DNA of 64,000 bases from Ruegeria atlantica (lineage in GTDB: Bacteria > Pseudomonadota > Alphaproteobacteria > Rhodobacterales > Rhodobacteraceae). A model generated the notes under the pieces. It saw only the letters and a program-made list of their open reading frames with translations, ran no database searches and had not been told where the DNA came from. A program made the translations under genes and the position numbers. The stretch is from NCBI RefSeq assembly GCF_013032455.1, contig NZ_WQCF01000006.1, forward strand, positions 207,040-271,039. The letters run 5' to 3'. Position 1 is the first letter of the stretch. Each line of letters opens with the position of its first letter. Positions 17,514-26,782 of this stretch are shown one piece after another.

Positions 17514-18674
17514 ATGCAGTTTGGTTTGTCAGAAGAACAGGAAATGATCGTTTCGACGGTCCGCAGCTTTGTCGAAAACGAAATCTACCCGCACGAAGCT
17601 GAAGTTGAACGCAGCGGAACCGTACCAGCGGAACTGGGTGAAGAGATCAAACAAAAGTGCATCGATCTGGGCTTCTATGCCTGCAACTTCCCCGAAGAAG
17701 TAGGTGGAGCAGGTCTGTCGCATCTCGATTTCACTTTGGTCGAACGTGAACTGGGACGTGGCTCCATGGCGCTCACCCATTTCTTTGGGCGTCCGCAAAA
17801 TATCCTGATGGCCTGCAATGACGAGCAACGCGAACGCTATCTGTTGCCCGCCGTGCGGGGCGAAAAGATGGACGCATTGGCGATGACTGAACCGGATGCG
17901 GGATCAGATGTGCGAGGCATGAAATGTCAGGCCGTGCGCGATGGTGGGGACTGGGTCGTCAACGGATCGAAACATTTCATCTCGGGCGCGGAACACGCGG
18001 ATTTCTTCATCGTCTTCATCGCAACCGGTGTGGATGAGACACCGAAAGGGCCCAAAAAACGGATCACCACCTTTCTGGTGGATCGTGGCACGCCTGGGTT
18101 TGAGGTGCGTGAGGGTTATAATTCGGTCAGCCACAAGGGCTACAAAAACTACATCCTCTATTTCGACAATTGCCGCCTGCCTGATGCGCAGGTTTTGGGC
18201 GAGGTCGATGGCGGCTTTGCGGTGATGAACGAATGGCTCTACGCGACCCGGCTGACGGTTGCTGCCTTTTCGGTCGGTCGCGCGCGCCGATGCTTTGACT
18301 ATGCGCTGAACTATGCGGCCGAGCGCAAACAGTTCGGTCAACCTATCGGAAAGTTCCAGGGTGTTAGCTTCCAGATCGCCGATATGATCACCGAAATCGA
18401 CGCTGCCGACTGGCTGACACTCGCGGCCGCCTGGCGACTGGACCAGAACTTGCCGTCGAACCGTGAGATCGCCTCGGCCAAGCTTTACGCCTCAGAGGCC
18501 TTGGCACGGGTTACGGATAGTACGCTGCAAATCTTTGGCGGCATGGGGCTGATGGATGACTTCCCAATCGAACGGTTTTGGCGCGATGCAAGGGTCGAAC
18601 GCATCTGGGACGGCACCAGCGAGATTCAGCGCCACATCATCAGCCGCGATCTTCTGCGTCCCTTGGGCGCCTGA
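17514..18674 (+). CDS. Acyl-CoA dehydrogenase
   Basis: FAD enzyme of 386 residues oxidising an acyl-CoA to the 2-enoyl-CoA. Family motifs are seen: AMTEPDAGSDV (flavin contact), YNSVSHKGYKN, ERKQFGQPIGKFQ, QIFGGMGLMDD and WDGTSEIQR at the C-terminus. The catalytic base is expected near DGTSEIQR/ARVERIWD, but substrate cannot be assigned from it. Stop TGA and the next start ATG share a base. The neighbouring CaiD-like hydratase suggests a trimethylammonium acyl-CoA such as gamma-butyrobetainyl-CoA. Confidence 0.88.
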   Translation: MQFGLSEEQEMIVSTVRSFVENEIYPHEAEVERSGTVPAELGEEIKQKCIDLGFYACNFPEEVGGAGLSHLDFTLVERELGRGSMALTHFFGRPQNILMACNDEQRERYLLPAVRGEKMDALAMTEPDAGSDVRGMKCQAVRDGGDWVVNGSKHFISGAEHADFFIVFIATGVDETPKGPKKRITTFLVDRGTPGFEVREGYNSVSHKGYKNYILYFDNCRLPDAQVLGEVDGGFAVMNEWLYATRLTVAAFSVGRARRCFDYALNYAAERKQFGQPIGKFQGVSFQIADMITEIDAADWLTLAAAWRLDQNLPSNREIASAKLYASEALARVTDSTLQIFGGMGLMDDFPIERFWRDARVERIWDGTSEIQRHIISRDLLRPLGA

Positions 18675-20692
18675 TGATGAGCAAAGATCTGAACCGGCTG
18701 CTGCGTCCGAAGTCCATTGCCGTCATTGGCGGCGGTGCATGGTGTCAGCAGGTCATCCTGCAATCAGAACGCATGGGCTATGCCGGTCACATCTGGCCGG
18801 TACATCCCAAGGCACAAGACATCGCGGGGCATTCGGTTTTTGCGCGCCTCGAAGACTTGCCACAAGCCCCGGACGCTGTATTCATCGGCATCAACCGCCA
18901 CGCCACGATTGAGGCGGTGCAGGCGCTGTCCGCCATGGGCGCGGGCGGGGCGGTGTGCTTTGCCTCGGGCTTTTCCGAAGCGGTGGCCGAAGACGACACC
19001 GGCGGCGACCTGCAGGACCATCTGGTCACTGCAACAGGCGACATGCCCATTCTGGGCCCGAATTGCTATGGCTTCATCAACGCACTGGACGGAGCGCTGT
19101 TATGGCCGGATCAACACGGCGCGACACCTGTCGACAAAGGCGTTGCGATCCTGACGCAAAGCTCGAACATCTCGATCAATCTGACCATGCAGAAACGCGC
19201 GCTGCCGATTGCCTATATGGTGACGTGCGGGAATATGGCCCAGACCAGTCAGGCCGAGATTGCATCAGCGCTGATCGACGATCCACGCGTAACCGCCATT
19301 GGCCTGCATATCGAGGGTTTCAAGGATATACGCCAATGGGAGGCGCTGGCTGCCACGGCGCATGCAAAAGGTATTCCCCTGATTGCGCTCAAGGTCGGCG
19401 CATCAGAACAGGCGCAGGCCGCAACTGTTTCACATACTGCGTCTTTAGCGGGTAGTGACGCGGGGGCACAGGCACTGCTGGATAGGTTAGGAATTCCACG
19501 TCTGTCTGCCCTGCCCGACTTTCTGGAAACGCTGAAACTGTTGCATTGTTACGGCCCTTTGCCGGGCGGCAACATCGCCTCAATCAGTTGTTCGGGGGGT
19601 GAGGCCAGCCTGATCGCTGATATGGCCCACGACACCGGGCTGACATTCCCGCATTTGGCGGAGGAACAGAAAGCCAATCTGCGCGATGCGCTTGGCCCAA
19701 TGGTCGCCCTGAATAACCCGCTGGACTACCACACCTATATCTGGCGCGACGAGGATGCGATGGCGCGGGCGTGGTCTGGAATGACAGGCGACGGCATCGA
19801 CCTGACCGTTTCCATTGTCGACTACCCGACCACCGACCCAACGGATTGGGCTTGCGCATCTCGTGCTGCGCTAAAAGTACGCGCCGAAACCCGCGCACGA
19901 TTTGCGGTTGCAGCAACTTTACCCGAACTCTTGCCCGAAGAAGTAGCTCGGGAACTGATTGCAGGTGGCGTTGTCCCCTTGATGGGCTTGCGCGAAGCCC
20001 TGTCAGCCATTCGCGCAGCTGGTCAGATTTCAGCACCTGCCGACACCCCTGTTCACCGTCCTGGCACAGCCAAAACCACGCACATGTTGACCGAGGCTGA
20101 GGCGAAAAAGGCACTGGCTGAATTCGGATTGCACATCCCACAGAGCCGGACAGTACGCGGCGCAGAAAATGCAGCGAATGCCGCGCAGGCAATGGTCCCG
20201 CCTTTTGCCGTTAAGAGCATCGGGCTTGCGCATAAATCCGAATGCGGGGCAGTCCGATTGGGAATTCAAGCCGAAGACGTGGCGCATGTGGCCGCTGATA
20301 TTGGAACGGATGAGGTCCTGATCGAAGAAATGATAACCGGCACCGTGGCTGAATTGTTAATCGGCGTCGTGCGCGACCCGGCGCACGGGTTCGTTTTGAC
20401 CCTTGGCGCAGGTGGTGTGCTAACTGAGCTGTTGCGCGACACAGTTTCTCTGTTGGTGCCCAGTTCACCTGACGCAATCCGCACCGCGCTTTCTCAGTTG
20501 AAGATCGCTCCATTGCTGGCGGGCTACCGCGGTCAGCCCCCGGCTGATATGGATGCAATCATCAACGCCGTTCAGGCCGTTCAGGCCTATGTCATGCAAA
20601 ATGCCGACACGCTTGGCGAGGTCGAGATTAACCCGCTTCTCTGCACTCCCGACACGGCGGTCGCAGTGGATGCCCTGATTAGAAAGGCTTGA
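18674..20692 (+). CDS. ADP-forming acyl-CoA synthetase, fused alpha-beta type
   Basis: Protein of 672 residues in the NDP-forming acetyl-CoA synthetase superfamily. It begins with a CoA-binding Rossmann domain (LRPKSIAVIGGGAWCQQVIL near 8-27), then a succinyl-CoA-ligase-like flavodoxin region (GPNCYGFIN, ILTQSSN and SCSGGEASLIAD, the phospho-His neighbourhood) and a C-terminal ATP-grasp domain (FAVKSIGLAHKSECGAVRLG, TLGAGGVLTELL, VEINPLL). It probably activates the carboxylic substrate of the pathway using ATP. The start is the ATG overlapping the upstream TGA; a second ATG follows immediately. Confidence 0.82.
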   Translation: MMSKDLNRLLRPKSIAVIGGGAWCQQVILQSERMGYAGHIWPVHPKAQDIAGHSVFARLEDLPQAPDAVFIGINRHATIEAVQALSAMGAGGAVCFASGFSEAVAEDDTGGDLQDHLVTATGDMPILGPNCYGFINALDGALLWPDQHGATPVDKGVAILTQSSNISINLTMQKRALPIAYMVTCGNMAQTSQAEIASALIDDPRVTAIGLHIEGFKDIRQWEALAATAHAKGIPLIALKVGASEQAQAATVSHTASLAGSDAGAQALLDRLGIPRLSALPDFLETLKLLHCYGPLPGGNIASISCSGGEASLIADMAHDTGLTFPHLAEEQKANLRDALGPMVALNNPLDYHTYIWRDEDAMARAWSGMTGDGIDLTVSIVDYPTTDPTDWACASRAALKVRAETRARFAVAATLPELLPEEVARELIAGGVVPLMGLREALSAIRAAGQISAPADTPVHRPGTAKTTHMLTEAEAKKALAEFGLHIPQSRTVRGAENAANAAQAMVPPFAVKSIGLAHKSECGAVRLGIQAEDVAHVAADIGTDEVLIEEMITGTVAELLIGVVRDPAHGFVLTLGAGGVLTELLRDTVSLLVPSSPDAIRTALSQLKIAPLLAGYRGQPPADMDAIINAVQAVQAYVMQNADTLGEVEINPLLCTPDTAVAVDALIRKA

Positions 20693-20695
20693 GAC

Positions 20696-21475
20696 ATGGA
20701 CCCGATCAAAACCAGACGCGACGGCGCGATCCTTGAGGTGACACTGGACCGGCCCAAAGCCAACGCCATTGATCTGGCAACAAGCCGCATCATGGGTGAA
20801 GTCTTTGCCGAGTTTCGTGATGACCCCGAATTGCGCGTCGCCATCCTGACTGGCGCAGGCAAAAAATTCTTTTGCCCCGGCTGGGATTTGAAAGCCGCTG
20901 CCGAAGGCGATGCGGTTGATGGTGATTATGGCGTCGGCGGGTTCGGCGGCCTTCAGGAGCTGCGCGACTTGAACAAGCCTGTGATTGCGGCGGTGAACGG
21001 GATCGCCTGTGGCGGCGGCCTGGAACTGGCGTTGTCGGCCGACATGATCCTGGCAGCCGAGCATGCCACATTCGCTTTGCCCGAAATCCGCTCGGGCACC
21101 GTTGCGGATGCTGCCAGCGTCAAGTTGCCCAAGCGCATCCCCTACCATATCGCGATGGAACTGTTACTGACCGGGCGCTGGTTCGATGCCGAAGAAGCCA
21201 ACCGCTGGGGTCTGGTGAACGAGATCATCTCTGCCGATCAGTTGATAGACCGCGCATGGGAACTGGCACGCCTGCTGGCCTCGGGGCCGCCATTGGTTTA
21301 CGCCGCAATCAAAGAGGTCGTGCGCGATGCCGAGGACAGCAAGTTTCAGGATGCCATGAACCGCATTACCAATCGTCAGCTGCGAACGGTGGACGCACTG
21401 TACGCCAGCGAGGACCAGCTGGAAGGCGCGCGCGCATTTGCGGAAAAACGCGATCCGGTCTGGAAGGGAAAATAA
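20696..21475 (+). CDS. CaiD-like enoyl-CoA hydratase (carnitinyl-CoA dehydratase-like)
   Basis: Crotonase-family protein of 259 residues. Resemblance to E. coli CaiD runs over the whole length: ILEVTLDRPKANAID, ELRVAILTGAGKKFF, GWDLKAAAEGDA, GGFGGLQEL, NKPVIAAVNGIACGGGLELAL and the terminal AFAEKRDPVWKGK, recalled as nearly the same in CaiD. CaiD hydrates crotonobetainyl-CoA to carnitinyl-CoA. It lies 3 bases after the synthetase gene and is last in the rightward operon. Other crotonases share motifs, so substrate is likely rather than proven. Confidence 0.8.
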   Translation: MDPIKTRRDGAILEVTLDRPKANAIDLATSRIMGEVFAEFRDDPELRVAILTGAGKKFFCPGWDLKAAAEGDAVDGDYGVGGFGGLQELRDLNKPVIAAVNGIACGGGLELALSADMILAAEHATFALPEIRSGTVADAASVKLPKRIPYHIAMELLLTGRWFDAEEANRWGLVNEIISADQLIDRAWELARLLASGPPLVYAAIKEVVRDAEDSKFQDAMNRITNRQLRTVDALYASEDQLEGARAFAEKRDPVWKGK

Positions 21476-21479
21476 GCGA

Positions 21480-22721
21480 TCAACGCTTTGGCGGTGTCAG
21501 CCATTGCGCCGACATGCCGTTGTTTGTGTTCTTAAGCTCTTGCTTGGCGATGGCCTGTAGGTGCACCTCGTCCGGGCCATCCGCATAGCGCAACGCCCGC
21601 GCCCAGGTGTAACTGTCGGCAAGTGGCGTATCGGGCGTCATACCCATGGCGCCGAATACCTGCATCGCGCGGTCGGTCACTGCCGCGTGTACATTCGGTG
21701 CCACAACCTTGATCAGTGAGATTTCACGCCGCGCCGCTTTGGGCCCCACCTGATCAATTTTCCACGCAGCCTGCAGGGTCAGCAAGCGCGCCTGTTCGAT
21801 TTCAAGCCGTGACTTCGCGATCCACTCACGGATCACACCCTGTTCCGAGAGTTGCTTGCCAAACGCCGTCCTCTCCTGCGCGCGCTCCACCATCAGCGAC
21901 AGCGCCATTTCCGCAGCTCCGATCGAGCGCATGCAATGGTGAATTCGGCCCGGCCCCAACCGAGCCTGCGCCAAGGCGAAGCCGCTCCCCTCTTCACCCA
22001 AAAGATTGCTTACGGGTACTCGTACATCTTTAAATATCAGTTCTGCGTGACCCTCCGGATCATGCATATTCAGGATCGTTGGGTTTCGAACAATCTCAAG
22101 ACCGGGCGTGTCCTTGGGCACGATCACCATGCTCTGCTGCTTATGCCGGTCCGCACTGGGATCGGTTTTACCCATGACAACGAACATCTTGGTGTTCGGA
22201 TGACAGGCATTGGTGATGAACCACTTGCGCCCATTGATAATGTATTCATTCCCGTCGCGGCGGATCGATGTGGTAATATTGGTCGCGTCCGAGCTGGCCA
22301 CATCCGGCTCAGTCATCGCAAAGGCGGACCGTATTTCGCCATTCAGCAACGGCACCAGCCATTCTTCGCGCTGTTGCGGCGTGGCGAACATATGCAACAG
22401 CTCCATGTTACCTGTATCCGGTGCGCTGCAGTTGAACACTTCTGAAGACCAGCTGACCTGCCCCATCAATTCAGCCAGCGGCGCGTATTCCAAGTTGGTC
22501 AGCCGCGTGCCGGGCTCATCTTCGCGCAAGGCGGGCAGGAACAGGTTCCACAGCCCTTCGGCCCGGGCCTGCGCCTTTAATTCTTCAATGAAGGAAACTG
22601 GGAAATTGCCTGCCTCAAGCTCCTCCTTGTGGTCGCGGATGCGCGGATAGATATGCGCTTCCATAAAGCGCTTCAGCTGGTCGCGGAATTCCACGGCGCG
22701 CGGCGATGGGGCAAAATCCAT
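21480..22721 (-). CDS. Acyl-CoA dehydrogenase
   Basis: Flavoenzyme of 413 residues of the larger ACAD type. Motifs: AFAMTEPDVASSDATNI, NGRKWFITNA, PTILNMHDPEGHAELIF, RTAFGKQL and VFGAMGMTPDTPLA. The longer N-terminus (ARAEGLWNLFLP) and the C-terminal DGPDEVHLQAIAKQEL are typical of ACAD10/11-like bacterial enzymes. It converges on the CaiD-like gene with 4 bases between stops and is divergent from a GntR regulator. A second dehydrogenation or an unrelated branched acyl-CoA are both possible. Confidence 0.85.
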   Translation of the reverse strand: MDFAPSPRAVEFRDQLKRFMEAHIYPRIRDHKEELEAGNFPVSFIEELKAQARAEGLWNLFLPALREDEPGTRLTNLEYAPLAELMGQVSWSSEVFNCSAPDTGNMELLHMFATPQQREEWLVPLLNGEIRSAFAMTEPDVASSDATNITTSIRRDGNEYIINGRKWFITNACHPNTKMFVVMGKTDPSADRHKQQSMVIVPKDTPGLEIVRNPTILNMHDPEGHAELIFKDVRVPVSNLLGEEGSGFALAQARLGPGRIHHCMRSIGAAEMALSLMVERAQERTAFGKQLSEQGVIREWIAKSRLEIEQARLLTLQAAWKIDQVGPKAARREISLIKVVAPNVHAAVTDRAMQVFGAMGMTPDTPLADSYTWARALRYADGPDEVHLQAIAKQELKNTNNGMSAQWLTPPKR

Positions 22722-22821
22722 GGCGGTCCCTTTTTAGGCTGTTGAGGCATTCCTTGTAGCCTAGCCCCGCCTTTCGCGTTTGTGAAACCTGCTTGAACGC
22801 CGCTGCGCTGTGACTACATCG

Positions 22822-22866
22822 TTTGGTTGCTCAAACTGCAGCTTGACGATAAGCGTCTGAACCAAA
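22822..22866. repeat. Widely spaced inverted copies TTTGGTT and AACCAAA
   Basis: TTTGGTT at 22822-22828 and AACCAAA at 22860-22866 are perfect inverted copies in the gap between the acyl-CoA dehydrogenase and the GntR gene. They may be paired half-sites of the adjacent regulator, but 7 bp at this spacing could arise by chance. Confidence 0.3.
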
Positions 22867-22895
22867 GGGGAACGTGTCAGAGTGACGGAGGCCAA

Positions 22896-23504
22896 GTGTC
22901 CGAGCAGCAAATGAAGAAATCGGATGACATTGCGCACAAACTCTCGGCGCGCATTGTTAGCGGTGCCTTGAAGCCAGACGAAAAGCTGCGGCAAGACCTG
23001 ATTGCGCGTGAATTCGGCGTCAGTCAGGTCACTGTGCGCGAGGCTCTGCTGCACCTTGCCTCAAAGGGACTGGTGGTCGGCCTGCCTCGTCGCGGAATGT
23101 GCGTGGCCCCCATGGATCAGAACGCAATTCAGGAACTTCGGGTCATGCGCCGGGCGCTTGAGCCGGTGGCATTGCTGCATTCGGTGCCAAACCTGACCGC
23201 TCGTCAGATCGCGCAGATCGAACAGGTCCACGAAGAATGCGACAAGGCGCAGACGGCGGATGATTGGGAGGATGCCAATCAATGTTTTCACATGGCTGTC
23301 ATAGCGGCCTGCAATATGCCGCGTATGATCGCTGAAATCCAAAATTTGCAACTGCTGTATGCGTGGCATTTCAACAATCTGCACACAGGGAAATGGCGAC
23401 AGCGCGCCGATCCGGATCATGCCGCCATTCTGGCCGCCATCAAGGATCGCGACGCGGCAAAAGCGCATGCAGTGATGCAGCGCCACCTGACCCGGCTACC
23501 CTAA
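22896..23504 (+). CDS. GntR-family regulator, FCD subfamily
   Basis: Regulator of about 202 residues. The N-terminal winged helix reads IAREFGVSQVTVREALLHLASKGLV, and the C-terminal all-helical FCD ligand domain starts near ELRVMRRALEPVALL. I start at GTG 22896 because GGAGG lies 4 bases before it; the in-frame ATG 22911 has no ribosome site. It is divergent from an acyl-CoA dehydrogenase, the likeliest target. BioR, the alphaproteobacterial biotin repressor, belongs to the same subfamily and the biotin operon ends here, so BioR is a possible alternative. Its stop shares 2 bases with the bioC stop. Confidence 0.8.
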   Translation: MSEQQMKKSDDIAHKLSARIVSGALKPDEKLRQDLIAREFGVSQVTVREALLHLASKGLVVGLPRRGMCVAPMDQNAIQELRVMRRALEPVALLHSVPNLTARQIAQIEQVHEECDKAQTADDWEDANQCFHMAVIAACNMPRMIAEIQNLQLLYAWHFNNLHTGKWRQRADPDHAAILAAIKDRDAAKAHAVMQRHLTRLP

Positions 23505-24265
23505 ACTGTGTCTGGTTTTCGCGCTATGATCCAGGTCGGATGATAGGTCAGTGAAACCCCACCCGCATCGCCAAACCGCTGGCAATAGTCATTGCTGAAC
23601 GCAAGCAGGCTGGATTTTGTCCAAGGTTTCTGCGCGCGGCCATTCACGCCGGTTTTACGCAGATGATCCAATACTTTTCTGGGTGTCGAGAACTGCATCT
23701 GCCGCTCGTCTTCACCATAAGAGATGACATCCACAAGGCCATCAACCGCACCGACCAGCTTTTCCACTCTGCACAATCCAGGTGCCTTGGCTGCCGAGCC
23801 AACATGCACCAGTTCGCGATATTGCCCAGGGCCAAAACCCGAAACCGCGAGCCAGCCACCTGGCGCCATTGCAATAGCCGCGCGTCGCAGGAATGCTGCG
23901 GGATCGTGAAGCCATTGAATCATCGAAGCCGAGGCAATCAGATCCGGGCGCTTGGGCCAAGCGACAGTCTCGGCGTCACCGCACAGGAAATCGGCACCAA
24001 AACCATCGGCTGTTTCCCGGGCTTCGGGTGACAGATCATTGATCGTCAGCTTCTCAAAGGTGAAGTCAGCGCAGAGTTTTTGTGTCAGAAACCCGGTCCC
24101 ACAACCAAACTCCAATGCCGAGGTAAAATGCTGCGGTGCACCGCTCTTGCGCAAGTCCTGGGCCAGGCGCTCTGCAATCCGGGCCTGCTGACAGGCCGCA
24201 TCATGATATGTGCGAAAGCTGCGGCTGAAACTGCGCTGAACACGGTCGGTCATCTGGGTGTTCAT
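23501..24265 (-). CDS. bioC: Malonyl-ACP O-methyltransferase BioC
   Basis: SAM-dependent methyltransferase of 254 residues starting biotin synthesis by methylating malonyl-ACP. The SAM-binding motif is LEFGCGTGFLT and the acidic second motif lies in LTINDLSPEA. SASMIQWLHDP and YRELVHVG are typical of BioC. The start MNTQMTDRVQ follows GGAGGAGTGG and overlaps the bioG stop (ATGA). Last gene of bioBFDAGC. Confidence 0.88.
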   Translation of the reverse strand: MNTQMTDRVQRSFSRSFRTYHDAACQQARIAERLAQDLRKSGAPQHFTSALEFGCGTGFLTQKLCADFTFEKLTINDLSPEARETADGFGADFLCGDAETVAWPKRPDLIASASMIQWLHDPAAFLRRAAIAMAPGGWLAVSGFGPGQYRELVHVGSAAKAPGLCRVEKLVGAVDGLVDVISYGEDERQMQFSTPRKVLDHLRKTGVNGRAQKPWTKSSLLAFSNDYCQRFGDAGGVSLTYHPTWIIARKPDTV

Positions 24266-24882
24266 ACGAGCCACTCCTCCCAGCTTTGCCCACTTTGGAA
24301 GGGGACATGCGCACCGGAAATACGTCGGACCGCCTCTTGTTGAGTGATCCAGGCAGCATGTTGTGCCTGACTTGGGATAATGCGGTCGCGTTCTGGAATC
24401 CAAATCCGATCGAAACGGGTGTCGGGGGCCGTACCGCGGTCGATCACCGCATAAAGCTCGGCCCGAGCAGCGTCGATGTCGATTTCAGGCGCAGGCCCGT
24501 CCAAACCAGCCCGGCGGCAGAATTTGGTAAAATTGGCGGGGCTTAGATGCTCGGCAGTCGCGCGGATCAAGTCCGGCGCAATACCGCATTCGGGGTCCGC
24601 GGGGGACAGTGTACCGCTTATTGCAGTCAGTTTATCCGGTCGAAATCCCGTTTGCGCCAACCAGTGCGCCGCCGATGCTACGCCGAAGGAAAAGGCAAGC
24701 AAATTGACCCGGTCAAACGACACAAGATCAGTCAGTGGGTCATCCAGTCGAATGTAATCCTCAACCAGTAGAACGTCCATGTCGCCCGCCACACTTTCGA
24801 AAGGCGCAGCTCCAAGGGCCCAACCCCCAAAGATCACAAGCACCTCTTTGGTGCCCACGCGGGACAACCAACGCTGTTTCAT
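24262..24882 (-). CDS. bioG: Pimeloyl-ACP methyl ester esterase BioG
   Basis: Alpha/beta hydrolase of 206 residues (DUF452). The nucleophile Ser is in LLAFSFGVASA, and a late His lies in ISGAHVPFQSGQSWEEWL. It removes the methyl group from pimeloyl-ACP methyl ester, the job BioH does in E. coli. It sits between bioA and bioC with ATGA overlaps at both ends, a context that supports the call. Confidence 0.87.
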   Translation of the reverse strand: MKQRWLSRVGTKEVLVIFGGWALGAAPFESVAGDMDVLLVEDYIRLDDPLTDLVSFDRVNLLAFSFGVASAAHWLAQTGFRPDKLTAISGTLSPADPECGIAPDLIRATAEHLSPANFTKFCRRAGLDGPAPEIDIDAARAELYAVIDRGTAPDTRFDRIWIPERDRIIPSQAQHAAWITQQEAVRRISGAHVPFQSGQSWEEWLV

Positions 24883-26165
24883 GACATTCCTCGTGCCAGC
24901 GAAACCATGGCAGTTGTCACGCGGCTCAGCTCATCCGGGGCCATGATATAGGGCGGCATGCAATAGATATTGCGCGCAAAGGGGCGCAGCCACACACCGG
25001 TTTCAAGAGCTAACCCATGCGCGACTGACGGATCGACCCAACCTTCCATTTCAATGACGCCGATTGCCCCCAGTACGCGCACATCGGCAACACCCGGCAG
25101 ATCTCGGGCTGGGGCCAGTTCGTGCGTCATCTGATCGGCAATGGCGCTTACTTCGCCGCGCCAATCCCGCACCGCCAACTGATCAAGGCTGGCCACAGCC
25201 GCCGCACAGGCTAAAGGGTTGGCCATATAGGTCGGGCCGTGCATCATCACACCCGCTTCGCTTTCGCCGATCCGGCGGGCAACAGTTTCGGTTGTGACTG
25301 TCGCGGCCAGTGTAATATGCCCACCCGTCAGCGCTTTGCCGACGCAGAGGATATCCGGAACCACATCGGCATGGTGCAGCGCGAACAACTCTCCGGTACG
25401 GCCAAAACCGGTGGCAATCTCATCGAAGATAACCAGCACGTCATGCGCCTTGCACATCTCATAGGCCCGTTGCAGCCAGGTCGGATGATAGAAATACATC
25501 CCCCCCGCCCCTTGCACGACAGGTTCCAGGATCAGGCCCGCGATCTGATCGGCCTTAGCTTCCAACAGGTGTTCCAGCGCGTTCAGGCCGTTTGTCCCGC
25601 CGTCTTCTGACCATTCCTGACCAAATGCAATCTGCGGGCGCGGCAGGAAATGCTGGACCGACAAGGCCCCCGCAAACAAACCATGCATTCCGTTGACCGG
25701 GTCACAGACGCTCATCGCCTTCCAAGTGTCGCCGTGATAGCCGCCTCGGATGGTGGCAAATTGCGTGCGCTGTTTGCGGCCCTGCGCCATCTGGTATTGC
25801 ACTGCCATCTTCAGCGCCACTTCAATGGCGACCGAACCACTGTCGCTGTAGAAAATGCGGTCCAGCCCGTCGGGCAGCATTTCGATCAGCCTGCGGCCCA
25901 GCTCAATCGCAGGCGAATGGGTCAGCCCGCCGAACATCACATGCGGCATCTGATCCAACTGCGCCTGCATCGCGCCGATAATGGCGGGGTGACGATGCCC
26001 ATGCACCGCACACCACCACGACGACATCGCGTCGATCATCTGTGTTCCATCCTCGGTGGTCAGCCAGACGCCATCCGCACTGGTGATCAGGTGCATCGGG
26101 CCGGGCTGCAACACGTTGGTGTATGGATGCCACAGATGGCGTGCGTCAAACTCCAACGGGGTCAT
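24879..26165 (-). CDS. bioA: Adenosylmethionine-8-amino-7-oxononanoate aminotransferase
   Basis: Class III PLP aminotransferase of 428 residues converting KAPA to DAPA with SAM as amino donor. Motifs: [28 protein letters not shown] (BioA hallmark), [34 protein letters not shown], and the PLP lysine in [10 protein letters not shown]. Overlaps bioD and bioG by 4 bases. Confidence 0.96.
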   Translation of the reverse strand: MTPLEFDARHLWHPYTNVLQPGPMHLITSADGVWLTTEDGTQMIDAMSSWWCAVHGHRHPAIIGAMQAQLDQMPHVMFGGLTHSPAIELGRRLIEMLPDGLDRIFYSDSGSVAIEVALKMAVQYQMAQGRKQRTQFATIRGGYHGDTWKAMSVCDPVNGMHGLFAGALSVQHFLPRPQIAFGQEWSEDGGTNGLNALEHLLEAKADQIAGLILEPVVQGAGGMYFYHPTWLQRAYEMCKAHDVLVIFDEIATGFGRTGELFALHHADVVPDILCVGKALTGGHITLAATVTTETVARRIGESEAGVMMHGPTYMANPLACAAAVASLDQLAVRDWRGEVSAIADQMTHELAPARDLPGVADVRVLGAIGVIEMEGWVDPSVAHGLALETGVWLRPFARNIYCMPPYIMAPDELSRVTTAMVSLARGMS

Positions 26166-26782
26166 AGGGCGCTCCGGATTGTGTCGACGTCGATTGCAGA
26201 GAAAGCACTGGCCAGTGTGTCGCGGGACAATGGATCAACGAATGGTAAGCGACCCAGATGCCGTGTGTTGCCCATCTCGGCGATGGTTTGTTCGACATCC
26301 GGTTCTGCATCGCCGACGAATGCCACCCCAAGCACCTCACAGCCAGCATTGCGCAGAGCCATCAGGGATAGGGTTGTGTGGTTGATCGTTCCTAAAGCCG
26401 TGCGTGCCACAAGCACCACCGGCGCCTGCCACTGGGCGATTACATCAAGGAAAAACACCTGACGGTTCAGCGGCACCATCAACCCGCCCGCCCCTTCGAC
26501 CACCAAGGGTCCATCAAACTGCGGCAAAGCCAGGCGGACAGGATCAATCTCAATCCCCATATCTTCGGCAGACAAATGCGGCGACGCTGGTTTGTTCAGG
26601 CGATAAGCCTCGGGCAGGATCTCGGCATCGGACAAAGCCTTTACAATTTCCGAGTCGGTCGTCTCTTCCAACCCTGATTGCACCGGCTTCCAATACCTTG
26701 CGCCAAGGGCGGCGGTAAGACCCGCCGCAAATATCGTTTTGCCAATGCCGGTGTCTGTCCCGGTGACGATGACGGTGCTCAT
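26162..26782 (-). CDS. bioD: Dethiobiotin synthetase
   Basis: ATP-dependent carboxylase of 206 residues making dethiobiotin from DAPA. The P-loop is GTDTGIGKT at about 7-15, followed by YWKPVQSG and [11 protein letters not shown], all canonical for BioD. Start and stop both overlap neighbours in ATGA form. Confidence 0.95.
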   Translation of the reverse strand: MSTVIVTGTDTGIGKTIFAAGLTAALGARYWKPVQSGLEETTDSEIVKALSDAEILPEAYRLNKPASPHLSAEDMGIEIDPVRLALPQFDGPLVVEGAGGLMVPLNRQVFFLDVIAQWQAPVVLVARTALGTINHTTLSLMALRNAGCEVLGVAFVGDAEPDVEQTIAEMGNTRHLGRLPFVDPLSRDTLASAFSAIDVDTIRSAL

